7,841 nucleotides of DNA from JAVBMO01 sp031552355 (GTDB lineage Bacteria > Bacteroidota > Bacteroidia > Bacteroidales > P3): positions 1-7,841 of the forward strand of contig JAVBMO010000166.1 in the NCBI GenBank assembly GCA_031552355.1, written 5' to 3'. The position numbers were made by a program, and so were the translations under genes. The notes beneath the pieces were generated by a model. That model did no database searches and was not told the origin of the DNA. It saw nothing but the letters and a program-made list of their open reading frames with translations. This document shows, piece by piece, positions 1 to 7,518 of this stretch (the first letter of the stretch is position 1; every line of letters starts with the position of its first letter).

Positions 1-432
1 GAAAACTATGAGGTAGAACGTTTTATGGATGGTTCAATATTGACCATTGCCGATGCCCCTTGGCCGGGTTTCACACCGGACCTTATTAGCATTGCATTGG
101 TTGTAGCCGTTCAGGCTAAGGGCAGTGTGTTGATTCATCAAAAAATGTTTGAAAGTCGCTTGTTTTTTGTAGACAAACTGATTGATATGGGTGCGGAAAT
201 TATCCTTTGCGACCCACACAGGGCAACGGTTATAGGCCTAAATCACGAATCGCCGCTAAGAGGAACCCGCATGACTTCGCCTGACATTCGTGCAGGCGTG
301 GCGTTACTTATTGCTGCCCTTTCGGCAAAAGGAACCAGCATTATTGACAATGTGGAACAAATAGACAGAGGATACCAAAACATAGACGAACGATTACGAA
401 AATTGGGAGCAAAAATCGAAAGAATTTCTTAA
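1..432 (+). CDS. murA: UDP-N-acetylglucosamine 1-carboxyvinyltransferase (MurA), C-terminal part
   Basis: This is the last 143 codons of MurA, the cytoplasmic enzyme that moves enolpyruvate from phosphoenolpyruvate to UDP-GlcNAc, the first committed step of peptidoglycan synthesis. The frame is open from base 1, so the 5' end lies outside the window; the ATG at base 25 is internal. Family landmarks are visible in order. PWPGFTPD holds the Asp that corresponds to the catalytic Asp305 of E. coli Mur[19 protein letters not shown] matches the usual FENRF..VDEL..MGA segment. SPDIRAG matches the substrate-contacting DLRA motif. [22 protein letters not shown] is the standard C-terminus, and its Arg aligns with E. 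coli Arg397. The Cys115 and Lys22 regions are missing only because of the window edge. lysC starts 17 bases downstream, with no terminator between, so co-transcription is likely. The alternative EPSP synthase (AroA) is excluded by the DRGY ending. Confidence 0.96.
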   Translation, partial: ENYEVERFMDGSILTIADAPWPGFTPDLISIALVVAVQAKGSVLIHQKMFESRLFFVDKLIDMGAEIILCDPHRATVIGLNHESPLRGTRMTSPDIRAGVALLIAALSAKGTSIIDNVEQIDRGYQNIDERLRKLGAKIERIS

Positions 433-449
433 AAAAGTATTTTTTTAGT

Positions 450-1724
450 ATGAAAGTTTTTAAATTCGGCGGAGCTTCGGTAAATTCGGCAACAGCAGTG
501 GAGAATGTTGCAGATATTCTACAGCATTTTCGCTCGGACAATATTGTGGTTGTAGTTTCGGCAATGGGTAAGACAACCAACGATTTGGAAAGTTTGTTCT
601 ATGCGTGCCTTTATGCTAATCCTGAAAAAGAATCTATTTTCAACAAAATTACGGATTATCACAATCAAATTGCCAAATCACTTTTTGCCGATAAAAACCA
701 TACGATTTTTGAAGAACTGGACACCATTCTCAAGGAACTCAGGCATATTAGCCATAATAAAATTACAGACCAAAATTCTTTTTATGCTCAAGTTGTTAGC
801 TTTGGCGAAATACTTTCCAGCAAGATTTTGAGCTGTTATTTGAATGAAATAGAAGCAAGCAATACTTGGTTGGATGTCAGGAAAATCATAAAAACTGACG
901 GCAATTACCGGGAAGCCAATGTGGATTTGGTCCTTACCGAAAAAAATATAAAGCAAGAGGTTGATGCGTTGTTTTCAAATGCGCCTTTGATTGTAACCCA
1001 AGGTTTTTTGGGAAGCAGCCCCGACAATGCAACAACCACTTTGGGGCGGGAAGGTTCCGACTACACTGCGGCTCTTTTTGCCTACAGCCTCAATGCTGAA
1101 AGTTTAACTATTTGGAAAGACGTTCCGGGCTTGTTGAATGCCGACCCCAAATATTTTTCCAAAACCACTGTTTTAGAACGAATTCCGTATAGAGAAGCTA
1201 TTGAATTAGCTTACTACGGTGCGACTATCATTCACCCCAAAACGATTAAACCTTTGGAAAATAAAGGTATTCCGTTATATGTAAAATCTTTTACCGACAT
1301 AAATATTCCCGGTTCTATCATCGAAGAACGTGAAAACACTGTTCCACCCATTCCTTCTTACATTTTCAAAGTAAAACAGAAATTACTTACTATTTCTCCC
1401 CTTGATTTCTCGTTTATTCGCGAAACCGATTTTGCAGAACTTTTTGCTATTTTTGCAAAAAAAGGAATTAAAGTAAATGTCATGCAAAATTCTGCTATCA
1501 GTTTTTCTGTTTGCATCGACGAAAATTCCGAAATTTTTGAAGAATTGCATGAGGAACTTTCTTCGAAATTTATTGTAAAATTCAATAAAGATTTGGAACT
1601 TATTACCATTCGACATTTTACAGAAGAGGTTATTGAAGAAGTTGTCGAAGGCCGCGAAATTTTATTGGAACAACGAAGCCGGTTGAATGCTCAAATTATC
1701 ATAAAATCGGAATATAATTCTTGA
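450..1724 (+). CDS. lysC: Aspartate kinase, monofunctional
   Basis: Aspartokinase phosphorylates L-aspartate with ATP, the entry step to lysine/diaminopimelate, threonine and methionine. The 424-residue protein has an amino-acid-kinase domain (about 1-295) with KFGGAS (5-10), VVVSAMGKTTN (34-44), SFGE (117-120), QGFLGS (184-189), TTLGREGSDYTAA (196-208), WKDVPG (222-227) and LAYYGATIIHPKT (253-265). One recognisable ACT domain follows (about 311-378). The tail (381-419) looks like a shortened second ACT domain. No homoserine dehydrogenase domain is fused, so this is not a ThrA/MetL-type enzyme. A role in lysine or diaminopimelate supply is inferred, not shown. The start is the first ATG and directly yields the family's MKVFKFGG N-terminus; no Shine-Dalgarno sequence precedes it. 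It sits 17 bases after murA and 34 bases before the DUF2723 gene, probably in one operon. Feedback specificity cannot be read from the sequence. Confidence 0.95.
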   Translation: MKVFKFGGASVNSATAVENVADILQHFRSDNIVVVVSAMGKTTNDLESLFYACLYANPEKESIFNKITDYHNQIAKSLFADKNHTIFEELDTILKELRHISHNKITDQNSFYAQVVSFGEILSSKILSCYLNEIEASNTWLDVRKIIKTDGNYREANVDLVLTEKNIKQEVDALFSNAPLIVTQGFLGSSPDNATTTLGREGSDYTAALFAYSLNAESLTIWKDVPGLLNADPKYFSKTTVLERIPYREAIELAYYGATIIHPKTIKPLENKGIPLYVKSFTDINIPGSIIEERENTVPPIPSYIFKVKQKLLTISPLDFSFIRETDFAELFAIFAKKGIKVNVMQNSAISFSVCIDENSEIFEELHEELSSKFIVKFNKDLELITIRHFTEEVIEEVVEGREILLEQRSRLNAQIIIKSEYNS

Positions 1725-1758
1725 AAAGAAACTATTTTCAAAAACAAATAAAAAACAA

Positions 1759-4700
1759 ATGAAAAATTACAAATTGTGGAACAATGTAACAGGCTGGCTT
1801 GTTTGTGGCATAGCGAGCCTTGTTTATCTGCTTACGGCAGAACCAACAACAAGTTGGTGGGATTGTGGTGAATATATTTCTACAGCGTATAAATTGCAAG
1901 TAGGGCACCCTCCGGGAGCACCTACATTTCAATTGATCGGACGTCTTGCCAGCATGTTTGCCGGTGGCGATGTCATGAAAGTGGCCTATACCATCAATGC
2001 CATGTCGGCAATTTGCAGCGGATTAACCATATTGTTCCTGTTTTGGACTATTACAATGTTTGCTAAAAAAGTAGTTGTGAAAAATGGCAATGAAATGTCA
2101 CTTTCTCAAGCAATTGCAGTTTTAGGAAGCGGTTTGGTCGGCGCTTTGGCTTATACATTTTCCGATACTTTTTGGTTTTCGGCTGTGGAAGGTGAGGTGT
2201 ATGCCATGTCATCGTTCTTTACTGCCATTGTATTCTGGGCTATTTTAAAGTGGGAAGCGCAAGCAGACCAAAAACATTCTTTGCGTTGGCTCATCTTGAT
2301 TTCGTTCTTGGTTGGTTTGGCCATTGGCGTCCATCTTTTGAACTTACTTACCATTCCTGCTATTGTTTATGTTTACTACTTTAAAAAATATCCTAAAACA
2401 AGCAAAAAAGGAATGTTTTGGGCTTTTTTAATTTCTATTGTTTTGGTAGTCTTAATTTTATACGTTATTGTTCCTTACTTCGTAATACTTGCCGGAGCTT
2501 TTGAAGTCTTTGCTGTAAACAGTTTAGGACTGCCGTTTAACAGCGGTACTATCATTTATTTCTTATTATTATTCGGCGCTATTATCGGTGGAATTGTTTG
2601 GTCGCACAAAAAAGAGCGTCCGGTTACCAATGCAGCAATTTTGTCTGTTTTATTCATTATTATTGGTTATTCATCATTCTTTCTTTTGATTATTCGTGCC
2701 AATGCCAATACACCAATCAACGAAAATGCACCTAAAGATGCTGTTTCCATGCGGGCTTATTTAGGCCGCGAACAATATGGCGAACGTCCTTTGTTTTATG
2801 GCGAATATTATGGCGCTCAACCGGTTGATTACAAAGAAGGTTACCAAAAATATGTAAAAGGCGAACATCGTTACGAAGAAGCAGGAAAAGGCATCAGCTA
2901 TGTGTATGATGACAAAGATTGTATGCTGTTTCCCCGTATGTATAGCCCTTCGGAAGATCGAAACCATCCTGTGTACTACAAGTGGTGGTCGGGCATTAAG
3001 ACTGATCGCAAGCCTACCTTTGCCGAAAACATTGGATTCTTTGTTAAATATCAGTTAAATTATATGTACTGGCGCTATTTTATGTGGAATTTTGCCGGAC
3101 GCCAAAACGACATTCAAGGGGAACATTTTAATCATGATGGAACCCGTAATTATACAGATGGGCATTGGATTACCGGAATTAAATTCATTGATGAAATGCG
3201 TTTAGGGCCTCAGGATAATCTGCCTGACGATTTGGCAAGTAACAAAGCTCACAACAAATTATATGCATTGCCGTTGATTTTAGGGCTTGTAGGTTTGTTT
3301 TTCCATTTCAAACGCGATAAAAAAGATACATTTATTGTCTTGTTGTTATTTTTTATGACAGGTTTGGCAATTATTATTTATTTGAATCAACCCCCCATTG
3401 AACCGCGTGAACGGGATTATGCTTATGCGGGTTCGTTCTATGCTTTTGCTATTTGGATTGGTTTGGGTGTTTTGGCGCTTTATGAATGGATTTCAAAAAA
3501 ATTGCCTCATTTGCCTACGGCCATTGCTACAACAGTTCTTTGTTTGGCATTGGTTCCTTGCATTATGGCCAAAGAAGAATGGGACGACCATGATCGCTCC
3601 AAGAAATATGCCGCTCGCGATTTCTCTTTCAACTTCTTGAATTCCTGTGATAAAAATGCTATTTTAATGACTTATGGCGACAACGATACTTTCCCACTTT
3701 GGTATTTGCAAGAAGTGGAAGACCAACGTACCGATGTCCGTATTTTGAACTACACACTTTCAGGAATGTCGTGGTATGTGGAACAGTTATACAACACATT
3801 GTACGATTCAAAAAGTTTACCGTTTACTTTGCCGAAAGAATTCTATGGAATGAGCAAAGACTATATTTTTGTGGAAGAACGTGCACAAACTTTTGAACTG
3901 AAAGAGATGTTGCAATTAATGAAAGACGGAAATCCACGTTTCAAAGCCATGTTGCAAAACGGAACAGAGGCCAATCTGCTTCCTACCAACCGATTTAAAA
4001 TGACTTTGGATATACCTAAATTGGTTGAAAAAGGTGTAATTCCTGCCAATATAGCCGATTCAATTTCTCCTGAAATTACTTGGGAAATAAAGAAAAACCG
4101 TTTATTCAGAAATGAATTGATGTTTTTGGATATCTTGGTTTCCAATGGCTTTGAACGTCCGATTTATGTGATGAATCCGTATTATTTGAGAGATGTATTT
4201 CCTCAAATTAACGAATACATTCAAAAAGAAGGATTTATCTACAGGCTTATGCCGTACAAAGTCCGTTCAGCTTCGAATTTGGATAAAAGCTTTGAAGTGG
4301 CCAACAATGCCGTTTGGGGAAATTTGAATGATCCTGAGGTTTATATAGATCCTATTAGCAACAACCAATCCAGCATGATTCGTTATCAATATGCCATGTT
4401 AGGCCAAGAATTGATTGATGCAGGAAGAACAGACCAAGCCAAAATCATTTTGGACAAAGGTTGCTTCTATTTCCCTGATTTCAATTTCCAATATGACCAA
4501 AGTTCATTCCCTTATGTTGCCGGTTATGCCAATATTGGCGAGAAACAAAAAGCCTTGGAAATTTTAACGGAAATAGTAAGTCTTTATGAGCAAAAAATGA
4601 GGTATTACAACCAATTCAGAGGATCGAAAGCCTCCGGATTCAGAATGGCCAAGGAAGAGGCTATGCAAGTGCTTCAAGTTGCCTATAATAATGCTCAACT

Positions 4701-4761
4701 TTATGAATTTAAAGATTTGCAAAAAAGGATAGAACCTATGCTTCAACAAGCTCAGTTTTAA
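1759..4761 (+). CDS. DUF2723 family membrane protein, predicted GT-C glycosyltransferase with TPR-like C-terminus
   Basis: This 1000-residue protein belongs to the DUF2723 family. The human member TMEM260 is a protein O-mannosyltransferase; the same chemistry here (sugar transfer from a polyprenyl-phosphate donor to protein) is inference. A first membrane helix (about 11-27) is followed by a loop with WWDCGEY (33-39) and HPPGAP (50-55), an acidic loop typical of GT-C enzymes, so D35 and E38 are candidate catalytic residues. More helices lie near 81-103, 117-134, 151-165, 177-207, 219-248, 264-282, 292-312, 501-517, 524-542, 558-576 and 587-604. Other conserved stretches are AVEGEVY (142-148), YLGREQYGERPL (334-345), EPRERDYAYAGSF (548-560) and GDNDTFPLWYLQEVE (640-654). 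The C-terminal part is soluble; residues about 875-960 look like helical TPR-type repeats. The A-rich leader AAACAA before the ATG suits Bacteroidota starts. It follows lysC by 34 bases, and a hairpin terminator follows it. Its true substrate is unknown. Confidence 0.88.
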   Translation: MKNYKLWNNVTGWLVCGIASLVYLLTAEPTTSWWDCGEYISTAYKLQVGHPPGAPTFQLIGRLASMFAGGDVMKVAYTINAMSAICSGLTILFLFWTITMFAKKVVVKNGNEMSLSQAIAVLGSGLVGALAYTFSDTFWFSAVEGEVYAMSSFFTAIVFWAILKWEAQADQKHSLRWLILISFLVGLAIGVHLLNLLTIPAIVYVYYFKKYPKTSKKGMFWAFLISIVLVVLILYVIVPYFVILAGAFEVFAVNSLGLPFNSGTIIYFLLLFGAIIGGIVWSHKKERPVTNAAILSVLFIIIGYSSFFLLIIRANANTPINENAPKDAVSMRAYLGREQYGERPLFYGEYYGAQPVDYKEGYQKYVKGEHRYEEAGKGISYVYDDKDCMLFPRMYSPSEDRNHPVYYKWWSGIKTDRKPTFAENIGFFVKYQLNYMYWRYFMWNFAGRQNDIQGEHFNHDGTRNYTDGHWITGIKFIDEMRLGPQDNLPDDLASNKAHNKLYALPLILGLVGLFFHFKRDKKDTFIVLLLFFMTGLAIIIYLNQPPIEPRERDYAYAGSFYAFAIWIGLGVLALYEWISKKLPHLPTAIATTVLCLALVPCIMAKEEWDDHDRSKKYAARDFSFNFLNSCDKNAILMTYGDNDTFPLWYLQEVEDQRTDVRILNYTLSGMSWYVEQLYNTLYDSKSLPFTLPKEFYGMSKDYIFVEERAQTFELKEMLQLMKDGNPRFKAMLQNGTEANLLPTNRFKMTLDIPKLVEKGVIPANIADSISPEITWEIKKNRLFRNELMFLDILVSNGFERPIYVMNPYYLRDVFPQINEYIQKEGFIYRLMPYKVRSASNLDKSFEVANNAVWGNLNDPEVYIDPISNNQSSMIRYQYAMLGQELIDAGRTDQAKIILDKGCFYFPDFNFQYDQSSFPYVAGYANIGEKQKALEILTEIVSLYEQKMRYYNQFRGSKASGFRMAKEEAMQVLQVAYNNAQLYEFKDLQKRIEPMLQQAQF

Positions 4762-4776
4762 TTTTTAAAAACCTTT

Positions 4777-4813
4777 AAAAGGTCGGTTTAGAGAAATTCT
4801 TAACCGGCCTTTT
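4777..4813 (+). terminator. Intrinsic terminator after the DUF2723 gene
   Basis: Bases 4777-4788 pair with 4802-4813, giving 12 pairs: AAAAGGTCGGTT against AACCGGCCTTTT, with one G-U wobble. A T-T mismatch is followed by three or four more possible pairs towards a small AT-rich loop. The right arm ends in TTTT, and the left arm begins with AAAA, so the hairpin could also stop transcription coming from the other strand. It starts 16 bases after the DUF2723 stop and ends 18 bases before the DUF4293 start, so it probably closes the murA-lysC-DUF2723 unit. The U-run is short, so some read-through into DUF4293 is possible. Confidence 0.8.
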
Positions 4814-4831
4814 ACTTAAAAAAATCAAGAA

Positions 4832-5341
4832 ATGATACAAAGAATTCAATCCGTATTTTTGGTTTTGGCTTTGGTGGCCATCGGCTTATTATTTGCTTTT
4901 CCTATTGCCAATGTTATTTTTCAGTATGATGGGCAAACCATAGTAACGCCATTGATGCTTTTCCCAAAAAGCACACCCATCATGGAATCTAACCCTGAAA
5001 TTACGCAAGGTTCATGCGTAAATCCCATTTATTTGGTAATTATTGCCTCTGCAATGGCTTTGCTTACTTTTATTACCATTTTCAGCTATAAAAATAGGAT
5101 TTTGCAAGTAAGGCTTATTGCTTTCGCTATGTTGTTGAATGTCGCTTTTGTCGGGCTTTCGCTCCTTTTAACCATTGATGAATTTGCCAAAAACTTAGCA
5201 CTTTATTTCAACACCATTTCCACTGTAGAATACTCTGTAGGAACCATTATTCCGATCATTACGATTATTTTATACTGGTTAGCCCAACATTATATCAAAA
5301 AAGACGAAAAATTGGTTCGTTCGGCAGATAGATTGAGGTAA
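4832..5341 (+). CDS. DUF4293 family membrane protein
   Basis: This small integral membrane protein of 169 residues is recognised as DUF4293, a family of unknown function found in Bacteroidota. Four hydrophobic helices are visible: about 7-25, 65-85, 93-114 and 135-154. A longer loop (about 28-64) between the first two contains one Cys (62) and is probably outside the cytoplasm by the positive-inside rule. The N-terminus MIQRIQSVFL and the basic C-terminus IKKDEKLVRSADRLR are the family's most recognisable segments; the conserved tail is likely cytoplasmic and may bind a partner. The ATG chosen gives the typical MIQRIQ start and is preceded by an A-rich leader without a Shine-Dalgarno sequence. 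The gene stands alone between two terminators (4777-4813 and 5365-5398). I found no clear promoter in the 70 bases upstream, so it may rely on read-through or on a signal I cannot recognise. No reaction is known. Confidence 0.85.
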   Translation: MIQRIQSVFLVLALVAIGLLFAFPIANVIFQYDGQTIVTPLMLFPKSTPIMESNPEITQGSCVNPIYLVIIASAMALLTFITIFSYKNRILQVRLIAFAMLLNVAFVGLSLLLTIDEFAKNLALYFNTISTVEYSVGTIIPIITIILYWLAQHYIKKDEKLVRSADRLR

Positions 5342-5364
5342 CCTCGGTAAAAATCATTAAAACG

Positions 5365-5398
5365 ACGGTAAATATTTTAGGGTATTTACCGTTTTTTT
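5365..5398 (+). terminator. Strong intrinsic terminator after the DUF4293 gene
   Basis: A perfect 10-base inverted repeat, ACGGTAAATA (5365-5374) and TATTTACCGT (5383-5392), encloses an 8-base loop TTTTAGGG. It is followed at once by a run of seven T (5392-5398, the first shared with the stem). The stem begins 23 bases after the DUF4293 stop. This is the clearest transcription stop in the window and separates the upstream genes from the ABC-F gene. Confidence 0.93.
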
Positions 5399-5446
5399 AT
5401 TCCATCCATTGCTATTCGTTCTAAAAAAATGCGACAAATAATTTCG

Positions 5447-5454
5447 TAAATTTG
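5447..5454 (+). promoter_or_regulatory. Candidate Bacteroidota-type -7 promoter box for the ABC-F gene
   Basis: TAAATTTG matches the Bacteroidota sigma-ABfr -7 consensus TAnnTTTG at all fixed positions. It lies after the strong terminator and 73 bases before the ABC-F start, in the only sizeable non-coding gap of the window (5342-5527). No good TTG is visible about 19-21 bases upstream (the region reads TCTAAAAAA), so the -33 element is weak or absent. If it is used, transcription would begin near 5458-5462 and leave a leader of roughly 65-70 bases. Confidence 0.5.
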
Positions 5455-5527
5455 TATTTCTTTTAGGATGCCTTAAAGATAGATAAAATATTCATTTCTA
5501 TTTCACATAGAGAATCACCGGATAATA

Positions 5528-7462
5528 ATGATTTCAGTAAATAACCTTTCAGTACAATTTTCAGGGAATTACCTTTTCGATAATATTACATTTAATATTG
5601 GTGACCGCGACCGTATTGGGCTTGTAGGGAAAAATGGTGCAGGAAAATCCACCCTGCTGAAAATTATTGCAGGACAGCAGGAACCTGAATCCGGCAGCAT
5701 TAATATTCCTTCCGGAAAAACTATTGGATATTTGCCACAGGAGATGGTTCCCAGAATAGAATTTTCTGTTTTACAGGAAGCGCTTACTGCTTTCGATGAA
5801 ATTAACAGTCTTGAAAAAGAACAGGAAAAGCTAAGTCATGAAATAGGGGAACGGACTGATTATGAATCCGGCGAATATTCCCGTTTGATTGAGCGTTTGC
5901 ACGAAATCAACGAACGTTTTCAGGTTTTGGGTGGAATCAACCGTAGGGAAGAAGCCGAAAAAGTTCTATTAGGATTGGGTTTCAGCCATTCCGATTTGGA
6001 ACGTTCCATTGCAGAATTCAGCACCGGATGGCAGATGCGGGTGGAATTGGCAAAAATTCTACTCAGAAGGCCCGATTATGTACTTTTAGATGAGCCTACA
6101 AACCATTTGGATATTGAATCCATTCAGTGGTTGGAGAATTTCCTTATCAATTATTTTGGGTCGGTAATGTTGGTGTCGCATGACCGTACTTTTTTGGACA
6201 ATATCACCAAGCGCACTGTAGAAATTACAGCAGGGAAAATCTACGATTACAAAGCGTCCTATTCTGATTATGTGGTACTTTTCGAGGAACGTATTCAAAA
6301 TCAGATGGCGGCATTCAGCAACCAGCAAAAAGAGATTGTGGCCGTGGAACGTTTTGTGGAACGCTTTCGTTATCAAGCCACCAAAGCCCGGCAAGTACAA
6401 TCGCGCTTAAAATTGCTGGAAAAAATGGATAAAGTTGAAATTGACGAGTTTGACAAATCTGCCATTCACTTCCGGTTTCCACCTGCGCCGCATTCCGGAA
6501 AAATTGTTGCAGAAATCAACCATTTGTCAAAAAACTATGGCGAAAAAAATATCCTCAACGATATAAACCTCTATATTGAACGTGGGCAAAAAATTGCTTT
6601 TGTAGGCCGCAATGGCGAAGGCAAATCCACTTTGTCGAAAATTATTGTAGGAGATATTGACGACTACATCGGAGAATACAAAAAAGGGCATCAGGTTAGC
6701 TTAGGCTATTTTGCCCAAAATCAGGCGGCTTTGCTCGATGGCGAAAAAACTGTTTTTGAAACCATTGACGACATAGCCGAAGGCGAAATCCGCCCGAAAA
6801 TTCGTACTATTTTGGGTGGATTCCTGTTTGGTGGCGAGGATATTGACAAAAAAGTAAAGGTGCTTTCCGGAGGGGAAAAGACACGCTTGGCATTGGCAAA
6901 GCTATTGCTTTCCCCATCCAATTTGCTTGTATTGGACGAACCTACAAATCACTTGGATATGAGGTCAAAAGATGTATTGAAAAATGCACTTTTGCAATAT
7001 ACCGGCACTTTGATATTGGTATCGCACGACCGTGATTTCCTTGAAGGACTGACAGACAGCATTTTTGAATTCAAAAACAAAAATATAAAAGAATTTAAGG
7101 GAGATATTTTTGAATTTTTGGAGAATCGTAAATTAGAAAATTTGCAAGCTTTGGACGCTGTAAAAAAAGAAGCTTCCGAAAAAAACACAAGCGCTTCGCA
7201 AAACAAATTAGACTACCTGAAATCGAAAGAAGCAGAAAAGGAAATCCGAAAAATCCGCAATCGAATAGAACAGCTTGAAAAAGAAATAGAAAAACTTGAA
7301 TACACCATTCAACAACAAGATGAATTATTGCACAACCAACCGGAAATTGTTGTCGAAAATCCTTCGTTTTATTCAGAATACGAAGCCCTGAAAAACAAGC
7401 TCAATTTGACTATGCAAGATTGGGAAAACGAAAACATTCGTTTGGAAGAAACTGCAAACTAA
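5528..7462 (+). CDS. ABC-F family ATPase (YheS/Uup-like ribosome-associated protein)
   Basis: This 644-residue soluble ATPase has two ABC domains and no membrane helices, the hallmark of ABC-F translation factors, which bind the ribosomal E site and help stalled ribosomes. In domain 1, Walker A is GKNGAGKST (34-42), the Q-loop Gln is 71, the signature is FSTGWQ (164-169), Walker B with the catalytic Glu is VLLDEP (185-190), and the switch His is 218. The interdomain linker (about 235-320) has the helical FVERFRYQATKARQVQSR segment (276-293), where the P-site tRNA interaction motif sits. In domain 2, Walker A is GRNGEGKST (360-368), the Q-loop Gln is 397, the signature is LSGGE (446-450), VLDEP is 468-472 and the His is 500. 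A charged coiled coil fills about 560-644, as in Uup and YheS. All catalytic residues are present. The start is the only sensible ATG; no Shine-Dalgarno sequence precedes it. A resistance role cannot be assigned: the linker length looks like housekeeping members. The subfamily is uncertain. Confidence 0.94.
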   Translation: MISVNNLSVQFSGNYLFDNITFNIGDRDRIGLVGKNGAGKSTLLKIIAGQQEPESGSINIPSGKTIGYLPQEMVPRIEFSVLQEALTAFDEINSLEKEQEKLSHEIGERTDYESGEYSRLIERLHEINERFQVLGGINRREEAEKVLLGLGFSHSDLERSIAEFSTGWQMRVELAKILLRRPDYVLLDEPTNHLDIESIQWLENFLINYFGSVMLVSHDRTFLDNITKRTVEITAGKIYDYKASYSDYVVLFEERIQNQMAAFSNQQKEIVAVERFVERFRYQATKARQVQSRLKLLEKMDKVEIDEFDKSAIHFRFPPAPHSGKIVAEINHLSKNYGEKNILNDINLYIERGQKIAFVGRNGEGKSTLSKIIVGDIDDYIGEYKKGHQVSLGYFAQNQAALLDGEKTVFETIDDIAEGEIRPKIRTILGGFLFGGEDIDKKVKVLSGGEKTRLALAKLLLSPSNLLVLDEPTNHLDMRSKDVLKNALLQYTGTLILVSHDRDFLEGLTDSIFEFKNKNIKEFKGDIFEFLENRKLENLQALDAVKKEASEKNTSASQNKLDYLKSKEAEKEIRKIRNRIEQLEKEIEKLEYTIQQQDELLHNQPEIVVENPSFYSEYEALKNKLNLTMQDWENENIRLEETAN

Positions 7463-7518
7463 TGGAAAATTAAAATCTTGAGGAAAAATTATAACTCACA
7501 ATTCAAATACTAAATTTT

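Noticed and set aside
431..446. A-run and T-run (AAAAAA-GTA-TTTTTTT) between murA and lysC that could form a hairpin
   Set aside because: The stem would contain only A-T pairs with a three-base loop and no GC core. It overlaps the murA stop and lies four bases before lysC, so it is better read as an AT-rich leader than as a terminator.
6086..6400. Open frame of about 100 codons on the - strand opposite the ABC-F gene
   Set aside because: It lies wholly inside a strongly conserved gene on the other strand, has no recognisable domain, and is explained by codon use of the ABC-F frame. Other - strand open frames (for example 678-956 and 3861-4145) are dismissed for the same reason.
5528..7462. 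ABC-F gene as an antibiotic-resistance determinant
   Set aside because: The interdomain linker is not visibly extended, there are no neighbouring resistance or mobility genes, and the context is housekeeping. The sequence does not support a resistance call.
7511..7518. TAAATTTT just before the DUF456 start as a -7 promoter box
   Set aside because: It lacks the final G of TAnnTTTG and directly abuts the ATG, so transcription would start inside the gene. No TTG is at the right distance upstream.
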